Shown here one piece after another: positions 1 through 5,861 of a DNA stretch of 7,138 nt. Under the pieces are notes generated by a model, which was given only the letters and a program-made list of their open reading frames with translations, made no database searches and had not been told where the DNA came from. Source of the stretch: Candidatus Thorarchaeota archaeon SMTZ1-83 (GTDB taxonomy: Archaea; Asgardarchaeota; Thorarchaeia; Thorarchaeales; Thorarchaeaceae); the NCBI GenBank assembly GCA_001563325.1, contig LRSK01000060.1, positions 1 through 7,138 of the forward strand. The letters run 5' to 3'. Within the stretch, counting starts at the first letter, position 1, and each line of letters begins with the position of its first letter. The translations under genes were made by a program, and so were the position numbers.

Positions 1-537
1 TCCAAAGACTAGCAATGCAGCCGAACCCTGAGGACTTCGCTTTGATCCGAGTATGATTCTGCTCGAGTCAGCTCCGTACCTGATTCCGATTGGCGCACTC
101 ATTCCGTCGCCAAACATCATTATGTGGATCGCGGCGGCTGCGACGAAGTACAATCTCTCATAGCCGGTGAACGTGAAAATGGCTGTAAGAATAGTGATCG
201 ACACTGCATACCAGAGAGGACCCCGTACACTCTGATTCTCCAAGTCTTCGGGTCGTGCCATGGCCGCGAAGAACCTGCTGAATCGTTCATTGTTGGCGAA
301 ACTGAGCATTATGACAAAGGCGAGTCCAACGAAGGTGGCGACCCACGGATGAGGAAAGTAAGGAACGGTCCAGATTGCCGCACCTGCGAAGAGATGGATA
401 ATCCTTCTTGTGAATTCGAGCCTAAGGTTGAACTTCCGCCGAGCAAGGTCTGCGATTGTGAGTACGAGCACCGCATAAAGTATAGCGACGAAGAAGACGG
501 CAAGGTCGAGGAGCTCAATCGTGAACTCTATTTGCAT
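1..537 (-). CDS. Phytol/dolichol kinase (SEC59/VTE5/DGK1-like) family membrane protein, C-terminus cut by window edge
   Basis: The frame is open for 179 codons from the ATG at 537 to position 1, and the protein continues beyond the window. Hydrophobic stretches at about residues 8-29, 46-60, 65-80, 109-123 and 129-142 indicate a polytopic membrane protein. A basic segment at 42-51 (FTRRIIHLFAG) matches the R..IH..AG signature of the CTP-dependent polyprenol/phytol/diacylglycerol kinase family. GDGMSAPIGIRYG at 143-155 and GSKRSPQGS at 164-172 match the GD..A...G..YG and K.S.eGS motifs that form its nucleotide-binding part. Family members phosphorylate dolichol, phytol or diacylglycerol with CTP at the membrane. 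Which lipid is used here cannot be read. The start is uncertain: in-frame ATGs also lie at 561 and 576, and an AGGAG motif is 13 nt before the ATG at 537. It follows the CinA-like gene by about 41 nt and probably shares its transcript. Confidence 0.8.
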   Translation of the reverse strand, partial: MQIEFTIELLDLAVFFVAILYAVLVLTIADLARRKFNLRLEFTRRIIHLFAGAAIWTVPYFPHPWVATFVGLAFVIMLSFANNERFSRFFAAMARPEDLENQSVRGPLWYAVSITILTAIFTFTGYERLYFVAAAAIHIMMFGDGMSAPIGIRYGADSSRIILGSKRSPQGSAALLVFG

Positions 538-578
538 GGCTGTATCACGTCTCCTAGCCATGGCCGCAGAACACATGC

Positions 579-1400
579 TTATAGTTGCCGGCTTTCATTG
601 TCATGGGAATCGACTTCTCTCGGTTCCCGACCGACCTCTTTAGACAGACCTGCAATTGCAGCCTCGACTAATTCCCTCAGGGGGCCCTGTTGACTGCCTC
701 TTGCTGAAATCCAGACTCTGAGGACATCAGTTGTACCATACTTCCTTGGCATCGATTTGATGTAGACGCCCTTGTGTCTGCTCATTACGGTTTCAATGTG
801 TGGGGCGAACTCAGACTCATCCTTCCACACAAACTCCACTATCTTCTCGACGTACTTTGATGTCACGTTCTTTTCCAGCCATGGTTCTACTGATGAGCTA
901 AAGATGTCCTTGAGTTCGGCCGGGACCCCGGGAAGACAGAAGATGACCTGATTCTCTGTTTCGATCATGACTCCCGGCGCGCCCCCCACGCGATTCTTCA
1001 TTGGCACGCCTCCCTCCGGGAGGAGCGCCATGTTTCGTCTGGGTTCGGTGATGTCGGGGCTCCCAACAATCTCATGTTCGTGAAGCAGCCGGTATTGACT
1101 TTCTACCATGGCGAGTGCCTGTTGATTCTCGACCATTGGCAAGCCTAGGGCGGAGGCTACTGCGCTAAGAGTGATATCGTCGTGCGTGGGACCAAGACCG
1201 CCTGAAACAATGATGACATCACAAGTATCTCTCAGGAAACTCAGTCCCTTGGCGATCTCGTCCATCTCATCCCGGATAGCCACTAGTCTGTGTACCATGA
1301 CAGATTGGGCCGTCAAGCGGTTCTCAATCCAGTTGGAGTTTGTATCCATCACATGCCCATCGAGGACCTCATTTCCAATGATCAGAATTCCCGCTCTCAT
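579..1400 (-). CDS. Stand-alone CinA N-terminal (COG1058) / MoaB-MogA-fold protein
   Basis: The 273-residue protein opens with the GILIIGNEVLDG motif (4-15) and DTNSNWI (19-25). It carries SGGLGPTHDD (66-75), the signature loop of the MoaB/MogA/CinA molybdopterin-binding fold. GGAPG (139-143) and LPGVP (156-160) are also typical of CinA. Residues of about 180-255 correspond to the small second domain of CinA. The C-terminal nicotinamide mononucleotide deamidase domain of full-length bacterial CinA is absent, as is usual for archaeal members. Characterised CinA N-terminal domains hydrolyse ADP-ribose, so a nucleotide pyrophosphatase role in NAD-linked metabolite repair is the best family-level guess. 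A molybdenum cofactor role is less likely. The start codon lies in an ATGA overlap with the stop of the HD-domain gene, which fixes the start and suggests translational coupling. The last 20 or so residues are polar and probably disordered. Confidence 0.88.
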   Translation of the reverse strand: MRAGILIIGNEVLDGHVMDTNSNWIENRLTAQSVMVHRLVAIRDEMDEIAKGLSFLRDTCDVIIVSGGLGPTHDDITLSAVASALGLPMVENQQALAMVESQYRLLHEHEIVGSPDITEPRRNMALLPEGGVPMKNRVGGAPGVMIETENQVIFCLPGVPAELKDIFSSSVEPWLEKNVTSKYVEKIVEFVWKDESEFAPHIETVMSRHKGVYIKSMPRKYGTTDVLRVWISARGSQQGPLRELVEAAIAGLSKEVGREPREVDSHDNESRQL

Positions 1401-2071
1401 GGTTCATCAGCCTCTGATTGTCGGTCCGTGTCTAACTCCTCGTCCAGACTCCGACTCAGATTCTGAAGTGTCCTCAGTCTCTCTTGTGCCATCTTCTTAC
1501 CGGGTATAGTATTCATGCTGGCCGTCATCTTCTCCGCAAGGAGAATGAATTTCCTAATCTCGTGAGAAATACCGTGAAGGTCCAATCCTGGCTTCATCTT
1601 AAGTCCATTGACAAGGAAGTGAATCAGCCCCGTCACCCCCAACTTCGCTATCTTGTCCGCATCCCAGAGGATTTGGGCTTCCTTTGGTTGCACTCGCTCA
1701 GAGAGAGTGAGTCCAACGTGCCTTCTGATTGCATCGCAAACGCGCTCCACAGTTCTAACATCTATGCCCTCTTGAATGAGTATCTCCCGTGCAATCTCTG
1801 CACTTGCCTCTCCATGTTTCTGGACACCACCCATTCCGGGCTTGGCAATGTCATGAAGCCAAGCTGCCAGCGTCACTACCTTCATGTCTGCATCCAAGCT
1901 TGCAGCCATTTGCTTGGCTGTGGCTACGACCAGCCTGACATGGTCGAACCGATAGTCGTATAGAGCAACACTGTGTTTCTGCTGGATTTCGCTCCACTCT
2001 GTTCTGGCGGCTGGCTCTGTTCGAGATTGGACAATCTTGGAGAGTTTTGCTTCGAGTTCGTCTAGGGTCAT
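1397..2071 (-). CDS. HD-domain metal-dependent phosphohydrolase
   Basis: The protein has 224 residues. The metal-binding pattern of the HD superfamily is complete: H44 in RFDHVRLV, H73-D74 in WLHDIAKPG, H86 in KHGEAS, H118 in IRRHVG and D139 in ILWDADKIAKLG. This resembles the short HDIG/COG1418-type soluble hydrolases, which act on phosphorylated small molecules or nucleotides. The substrate cannot be inferred. The segment after about residue 150 is helical and charged and may serve in dimerisation. A GGAG motif (2080-2083, read on the minus strand) sits 8 nt before the ATG and supports the start. The gene overlaps the CinA-like gene by 4 bp at its 3' end, so the two are almost certainly one transcriptional and translational unit. 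A 115-bp gap separates it from the dehydrogenase gene upstream. Confidence 0.87.
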   Translation of the reverse strand: MTLDELEAKLSKIVQSRTEPAARTEWSEIQQKHSVALYDYRFDHVRLVVATAKQMAASLDADMKVVTLAAWLHDIAKPGMGGVQKHGEASAEIAREILIQEGIDVRTVERVCDAIRRHVGLTLSERVQPKEAQILWDADKIAKLGVTGLIHFLVNGLKMKPGLDLHGISHEIRKFILLAEKMTASMNTIPGKKMAQERLRTLQNLSRSLDEELDTDRQSEADEP

Positions 2072-2079
2072 CTGAGGGT

Positions 2080-2083
2080 CTCC
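2080..2083 (-). promoter_or_regulatory. Ribosome binding site (GGAG) of the HD-domain gene
   Basis: On the minus strand GGAG lies 8 nt before the ATG at 2071. This fits the anti-Shine-Dalgarno sequence of archaeal and bacterial 16S rRNA and supports that start. Confidence 0.6.
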
Positions 2084-2099
2084 ATGACAATTCCGGCCA

Positions 2100-2110
2100 G
2101 ACGTATATGA
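2100..2110 (-). promoter_or_regulatory. Weak TATA-like element before the HD-domain gene
   Basis: The minus strand reads TCATATACGT here, in the 115-bp gap between the dehydrogenase stop and the HD-domain start. An archaeal TATA box would place the transcript start near 2080, which is on the ribosome binding site. The spacing is therefore slightly too short for a good fit. Read-through from the dehydrogenase gene is an equally good explanation for expression. Confidence 0.2.
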
Positions 2111-2186
2111 TTTGTGTCCATTCAGCTCCGTTTGCTCTTTGAATCAAGGAGTAGTCTTCAGAGCTTCATGTTCAGCAGGACGCCGA

Positions 2187-3530
2187 TTAGTGTCTTGCTC
2201 CCACCTTTCCAACACATCGATACTCGAAGCCCTTCTCTGCAACAATCACTTGGTCGAAGATGTTTCTTCCGTCCACAATTGTGTGAGTGTTCATGAGTCT
2301 CTTGATCTTGTCCAAATCCAGATTGTAGTATTCCGAGTGCTTGGTCACAAAGACTAGACAGTCGGACCCTTTCACAGCCGTGTCAATGTCATCTTCAACA
2401 GCATTTGTAGCTAAGTCCCATTTCCTTACATGTGGATCGTGGAGTTTCACCTCGGCTCCTTTGGATTGCAGGAGAACCACAAGGGGAGCTGCGGGAGTGT
2501 TTCTTGTATCATCGCTGTTCTCCAAGTAAGCCACTCCAAGGACTGTCACCGTTGAGTTGTTCAGTGACATGCCCTTCGCCTGAAGCACGTTCTCAACAAG
2601 ATATGCCATGTGTACCGGCATGTGGTTGTTGATTCTTCGTGACAACGATATGATCTCAGGCTCAATCTTCCAGCTGCCGTACTCGTACAATCCATGTCGC
2701 AGTAACCAGGGATCTTTTGGTAGGCAATGACCTCCAACTCCTGCACCGGGGATGTGCATCATCCTGCTGGGTAATTCGTTGACAAGGTCGATTATCTCGT
2801 ATACGTTAACACCTAGGCTCTCGCAGACTAGCGCCATCTCATTCGCAAATGCAATGTTGACGTCTCGGAACGCGTTTTCGATGGTCTTAGAGAGTTCAGC
2901 CGTAAGTGCATCTGAAGTTCGGATTGGGGCCTTCGTAATCTTAGAATACAGCTCTACGGCACGTTCCGTACTCTCTTTTGTGACGCCTCCAATGACCCTC
3001 GGGAGGTTCACAATGTTGTGTATCAGCTTTCCGGGCATGACTCTCTCATATGAGAAGACGAGGTCGAAGTCCTCTCCACACTTGAGTCCGGATTCCTTCT
3101 CTATGATTGGCTGGACGAGATTCTGAGTTGTGCCCGGAGCCACAGTTGATTCCACTATGACCATTATTCCTTTCTTCATCTTCTTCCCTATCTCACTACT
3201 AACCTCGCGGAGGGAAACATACTGGGGAACATTCTGTGTGTCGGTAGGTGTCTGAACATCGATGAGAATCACGTCGGCGTCAGAAAGAACACTGGTATCG
3301 TCGGTGACGCGAAACGAGCCCTTCTTGACAACTCTTGCAATGAGTTCATCAAGGCCTGGTTCAACGCCTTCAAATGGTGATTTGCCATTGTTCAGGACAT
3401 CGATCTTCCACCCGGACCTTGTAGACCTTCTTTGAAGCCCTGTGACGTCGAACCCATCAACATCGGCGAGCAGTGCCGCCGCAGGGATACCAACGTAACC
3501 CATCCCGACAACTACAATCCTAGTGGTCAT
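2187..3530 (-). CDS. wecC: Nucleotide-sugar dehydrogenase, UDP-N-acetylmannosamine dehydrogenase (WecC) type
   Basis: The 447-residue enzyme has the UDP-glucose/UDP-ManNAc dehydrogenase architecture. The N-terminal Rossmann motif is GMGYVG (9-14). STVAPGTT (128-135) and ERVMPGK (162-168) follow. The central helix region has K215 in SKTIENAFRDVNIAFANE. The catalytic cysteine is C269 in GGHCLPKDP, and the C-terminal UDP-binding domain spans about 325-435. The ENxFRDVNIAxANE form is more like WecC (UDP-ManNAc to UDP-ManNAcA, two NAD+-linked oxidations) than like UDP-glucose dehydrogenase, but the substrate is inferred. In the C-terminal domain the usual GxAYK reads GVAYL, so the common lysine is leucine at 336. 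A GAGG motif 8 nt before the ATG supports the start. The gene lies about 100 bp downstream of the amide-ligase gene on the same strand and probably shares a transcript. Confidence 0.9.
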   Translation of the reverse strand: MTTRIVVVGMGYVGIPAAALLADVDGFDVTGLQRRSTRSGWKIDVLNNGKSPFEGVEPGLDELIARVVKKGSFRVTDDTSVLSDADVILIDVQTPTDTQNVPQYVSLREVSSEIGKKMKKGIMVIVESTVAPGTTQNLVQPIIEKESGLKCGEDFDLVFSYERVMPGKLIHNIVNLPRVIGGVTKESTERAVELYSKITKAPIRTSDALTAELSKTIENAFRDVNIAFANEMALVCESLGVNVYEIIDLVNELPSRMMHIPGAGVGGHCLPKDPWLLRHGLYEYGSWKIEPEIISLSRRINNHMPVHMAYLVENVLQAKGMSLNNSTVTVLGVAYLENSDDTRNTPAAPLVVLLQSKGAEVKLHDPHVRKWDLATNAVEDDIDTAVKGSDCLVFVTKHSEYYNLDLDKIKRLMNTHTIVDGRNIFDQVIVAEKGFEYRCVGKVGARH

Positions 3531-3538
3531 CTCAGTTT

Positions 3539-3542
3539 CCTC
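3539..3542 (-). promoter_or_regulatory. Ribosome binding site (GAGG) of the dehydrogenase gene, inside a small hairpin
   Basis: GAGG on the minus strand is 8 nt from the ATG at 3530. It is partly enclosed in a 5-bp stem with a 4-nt loop (GTTTC-AGAG-GAAAC, 3535-3548). In the RNA, pairing would occlude part of the Shine-Dalgarno sequence. Confidence 0.5.
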
Positions 3543-3587
3543 TGAAACAGCCTATCTAACTCGATAAGAACGCAACTTGCTCTTCTG

Positions 3588-3592
3588 AAAAA
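3588..3592 (-). terminator. Short T-run after the amide-ligase gene
   Basis: A run of five T on the minus strand (in CCTTTTTC) lies about 40 nt past the amide-ligase stop. Archaeal transcription can end at T-rich tracts, but five T without a second tract is weak. Read-through into the dehydrogenase gene is likely. Confidence 0.15.
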
Positions 3593-3632
3593 GGTTGTTC
3601 CTAGCAGACGATTCTGTTACCGAACACCCCGC

Positions 3633-4853
3633 TCAAACGATTTCCGCTGTTCGCAGAAAGAGAGCCATCTTGAGTGCCAACACGGTGGGCTTTGTAGGAA
3701 GCTCTGATAGTTTCCTTACTCCGTGGTCGGTAAACCATTCCTTGGCGACTGTGGGGTCCGGGTCGATGGCCTGCATGTAACTAGCGTCCTGAAAGTAGGG
3801 TGTCCCCGTTCCTCCCCAGCCGACTTTGTCCCACGTTTCACCCCTTCTTGCTATTTCCTCAGGGAAATTATATCTGGACCGCATCAATTCCCTGACAGGT
3901 GCCTTGTTAATCTTGGCGAGAGGGTGATATTCCAAGCACTTGCCAATGAGACCATTGTGCAAGTAAGGGAAGATTATTTCCAGTCCGTTGGCATGAGCAG
4001 GACGCGCTATTAGATTCCCCCAGTTGTAGGCCATTGCATCTAGTAGGAAATTGTGCATTGAGGTCCACATCGTGCTGGCCTTCAGATTCTCTTCATAGAG
4101 TCTGGCAATGTCAACGTGACTATCCTTCACAAGTCGCGTTGCGTAATGGGGTGCTACGTGAGCTAGGAACCAAGCTTTGTCGCTTCCGTACCTTCTTGCA
4201 GCTGCTTGTACAATTCGATACTTCAATAGGAATGCTGAGTATGGAACAAAGCGGAACCGCCTTCTCTCGTAGTAGCTTCGGTGAAACGTATAACCCGCGA
4301 AGAGCTCGTCGAGGCCCAGCGCGTTCACAGCCACATCAATGCCGTCATCCGCCATCTTCTTGAAGACCATGTAGACCGGTACGGTTGTATATGAGATAGT
4401 CTTGGTCCTCGAAAGTGCTTCATCCAGGTGAGGAATCTGTTTGTCGGGACTCACATCAACAATCTTCAAGGGAACATCGGTGAATTCTGCGGCCAGCTTG
4501 GCGAACTCGAGCTCTGACTTCGGAGGATAATTCCAATCGCTGTGGTAGGCCACAACATCCGCATTCTTGCAGCATTGTCGCAAGAGGTACAGAAGTAGAC
4601 TCGAGTCTACTCCGCCCGAGAGCGCGAGCCCGATTTTCTTGTTCTCGAACGCGCTCATGCTGTCGGTTACCGCCTCGAATAGCAAGTCAGAAAGAAGACT
4701 AAGCTCTGCATTGTCCAGCTGTGTCGGTTCTGATGCAATCTCATTACTGAGCTTAGGAATCTCTGGAGTGAGATGTTCTGTTCCGAAGACAGTTCTGCCG
4801 AACATCTCTCCGCCCATCTGCAGAACTATCTCTAGCGCATTTCGGTCAATCAT
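3633..4853 (-). CDS. Asparagine-synthetase-like amide ligase lacking the glutaminase domain
   Basis: The 406-residue protein matches the C-terminal synthetase domain of class B asparagine synthetase (PF00733). The PP-loop ATP-pyrophosphatase motif is SGGVDSS (79-85). NALGLDELFAGY (177-188) is the family's GxGxDExFxGY motif. FPYL (295-298), followed by K317 and R321 in KAPVRELMRSRYNFP, matches the conserved C-terminal block. The N-terminal Ntn-type glutaminase with its Cys2 nucleophile is missing. The first 70 residues show no recognisable domain, so the enzyme must use free ammonia or a separate glutaminase, or a different acceptor. The family adenylates a carboxylate and forms an amide. Next to a uronic-acid-forming dehydrogenase, a sugar carboxylate is a plausible substrate, as proposed for WbpS-like enzymes in O-antigen clusters. 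The start is the longest open ATG; no strong Shine-Dalgarno motif is seen, and a few residues could be trimmed. Confidence 0.85.
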   Translation of the reverse strand: MIDRNALEIVLQMGGEMFGRTVFGTEHLTPEIPKLSNEIASEPTQLDNAELSLLSDLLFEAVTDSMSAFENKKIGLALSGGVDSSLLLYLLRQCCKNADVVAYHSDWNYPPKSELEFAKLAAEFTDVPLKIVDVSPDKQIPHLDEALSRTKTISYTTVPVYMVFKKMADDGIDVAVNALGLDELFAGYTFHRSYYERRRFRFVPYSAFLLKYRIVQAAARRYGSDKAWFLAHVAPHYATRLVKDSHVDIARLYEENLKASTMWTSMHNFLLDAMAYNWGNLIARPAHANGLEIIFPYLHNGLIGKCLEYHPLAKINKAPVRELMRSRYNFPEEIARRGETWDKVGWGGTGTPYFQDASYMQAIDPDPTVAKEWFTDHGVRKLSELPTKPTVLALKMALFLRTAEIV

Positions 4854-4905
4854 GGTAGTAGAACCTATCTGTTGTAGTCACTTAATGCGCTGCAAAGAAG
4901 GGTTC

Positions 4906-4919
4906 ACATATCTTTTTCC
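4906..4919 (-). promoter_or_regulatory. Candidate archaeal promoter (BRE plus TATA-like) of the amide-ligase gene
   Basis: The minus strand reads GGAAAAAGATATGT. It has a purine-rich stretch like a TFB recognition element, followed by an AT-rich core. A start about 25 nt downstream (near 4884) would give a leader of about 30 nt before the ATG at 4853. The core is a poor match to the TTTATATA consensus. Confidence 0.35.
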
Positions 4920-5081
4920 ATTGATGGTGGGGCGGAATGAGGTCCCAACAATGTCCAATGAGCGTTCTAAAAGAGTGCAGCAGTGGCTTTGCTGTGTCAG
5001 TCGTTGTGATTCGTCACTGTGCGGCTCTTTCAGATCAATAACGAAGTGGTTTCATGACCCTCGAAGATAACAGAGAACCAG

Positions 5082-5089
5082 AATATATA
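5082..5089 (+). promoter_or_regulatory. TATA box of the neuA-neuB-neuC-like operon
   Basis: AATATATA is the best archaeal TATA-box match seen in the intergenic stretches. Centred near 5086, it predicts transcription starting around 5110-5114. That gives a leader of roughly 24 nt before the ATG at 5136, and it leaves the alternative ATG at 5097 outside the transcript. Confidence 0.55.
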
Positions 5090-5135
5090 GGTACGAATGG
5101 CGAACACTGAGATTCTGAAACAAGTGGGATTGAGA

Positions 5136-5843
5136 ATGAAGATACTGGGAACTATTTGTGCACGAGGCGGCTCTAAAGGAGTCAGAAATAAGAACATCCG
5201 AGATCTGAATGGAAAGCCTCTCATCTACTACACAATAGATGTCATGAAGAAATGGGGAAAGGCAGACAGAATTATCTGTTCAACTGACTCGCCCGAGATT
5301 GCGCGCATGGCCGACGAGTATGGAGCAGAGACCCCATTCATGAGGCCTCCCGAACTAGCAACAGACACGGCTCCGAAGATACCTGTCATACAGCACGCAC
5401 TTAGATTCTGTGAGAAGGAGTATGATGAGATATATGATGTTGTTATGGACTTGGATCCGACATCACCGATTAGAACAACCCATGACATAGACGCCGTACT
5501 GGACGAGTTTGTCCGAAGCAAAGCCAAAGTGTTGTACAGTGTCACAGAGGCCAAGAAGAACCCGTACTTCAATATGGTTGAGCTTGATGCCGGTGGGAAC
5601 GCCCATCTATCAAAGGCGTCGGCGGGAGAGGTCTTCCGTAGACAGGACGCTCCGAAGGTCTATTCGATGAACGGCTCGATATACTGCTACGACAGAAACT
5701 ACTTAATAGACGCCAAAAGCCTGCATTGCGACCGAGAGAGAGTCTATGTTATGGACGAAGTATCATCTGTGGAAATAGACAGAGAGATTGACTTCAAGTT
5801 CATAGAATTCCTCTTGAGCTCCGGGTCGTTCAAGTTCGAGTAA
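5136..5843 (+). CDS. neuA: CMP-nonulosonate (acylneuraminate) cytidylyltransferase, NeuA-like
   Basis: The 235-residue enzyme would activate sialic, legionaminic or a related nonulosonic acid with CTP, releasing pyrophosphate. ARGGSKGVRNKNI (9-21) is the CTP-binding P-loop-like signature. LDPTSPIR (106-113) aligns with the LQPTSPLR motif of characterised enzymes, with Asp in place of Gln. RRQDAPKVYSMNGSIY (168-183) and the acidic VEIDREID (212-219) match the substrate- and metal-binding parts. The first acid of the usual DID is Glu here. The open frame extends upstream to an ATG at 5097, but 5136 is chosen. From there the protein begins MKILGTICARGGSKG, as family members do; a GTGGGAT motif precedes it; and the 5097 ATG lies upstream of the start predicted from the TATA box. 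The neuB-like gene follows 18 nt later. Confidence 0.9.
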   Translation: MKILGTICARGGSKGVRNKNIRDLNGKPLIYYTIDVMKKWGKADRIICSTDSPEIARMADEYGAETPFMRPPELATDTAPKIPVIQHALRFCEKEYDEIYDVVMDLDPTSPIRTTHDIDAVLDEFVRSKAKVLYSVTEAKKNPYFNMVELDAGGNAHLSKASAGEVFRRQDAPKVYSMNGSIYCYDRNYLIDAKSLHCDRERVYVMDEVSSVEIDREIDFKFIEFLLSSGSFKFE

Positions 5844-5861
5844 ATCAGTGAGGTTGAAGCC
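5844..5861 (+). promoter_or_regulatory. Ribosome binding site (GAGGT) of the neuB-like gene
   Basis: The 18-nt spacer after the neuA-like stop contains GTGAGGT about 8 nt before the ATG at 5862. This is a strong match to the Shine-Dalgarno consensus and indicates efficient translation within the operon. Confidence 0.65.

Larger units (their letters stand above)
4854..5135. other. Divergent intergenic region between the two gene arms
   Basis: This gap of about 280 bp separates the leftward amide-ligase/dehydrogenase genes from the rightward neuA-neuB-neuC-like genes. It holds a TATA-like element for each direction (about 4907-4912 leftward, 5082-5089 rightward). Between them lie two short inverted repeats: CAGCA/TGCTG at 4978-4994, extendable with G-U pairs in RNA, and GTGA-TTCG-TCAC at 5006-5017. 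No convincing small ORF, tRNA or known RNA family was recognised. The inverted repeats could be operator sites that coordinate both arms, but this is inference. Confidence 0.6.

Noticed and set aside
124..693. A 189-codon plus-strand open frame
   Set aside because: It lies opposite the membrane kinase and the end of the CinA-like gene. Its translation is rich in Cys, Glu and Arg with no recognisable domain, while the minus strand gives clear family motifs.
1851..2147. A 98-codon minus-strand open frame overlapping the HD-domain gene start
   Set aside because: It is out of frame with the HD-domain gene, which has complete metal-binding motifs and a well-placed ribosome binding site. The alternative frame has no recognisable features.
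2130..2162. Imperfect inverted repeat (GCTCT...AGAGC) after the dehydrogenase stop, as a terminator
   Set aside because: The stem has only 5 bp, the loop is about 20 nt, and no T-run follows, so it is no better than chance.
4853..4870. GGTTCTACTACC on the minus strand, resembling a tRNA T-loop
   Set aside because: The flanks do not form a T-stem, and no acceptor, D or anticodon arm is present nearby.
4567..5070. A 167-codon plus-strand open frame running into the divergent intergenic region
   Set aside because: Most of it is antisense to the start of the amide-ligase gene. The protein is low-complexity Ser/Arg/Cys, without family motifs or a ribosome binding site.
5097..5135. The ATG at 5097 as the start of the neuA-like gene
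   Set aside because: It lies only 8 nt after the TATA box, upstream of the predicted transcript start. It would also add 13 residues before the conserved family N-terminus.
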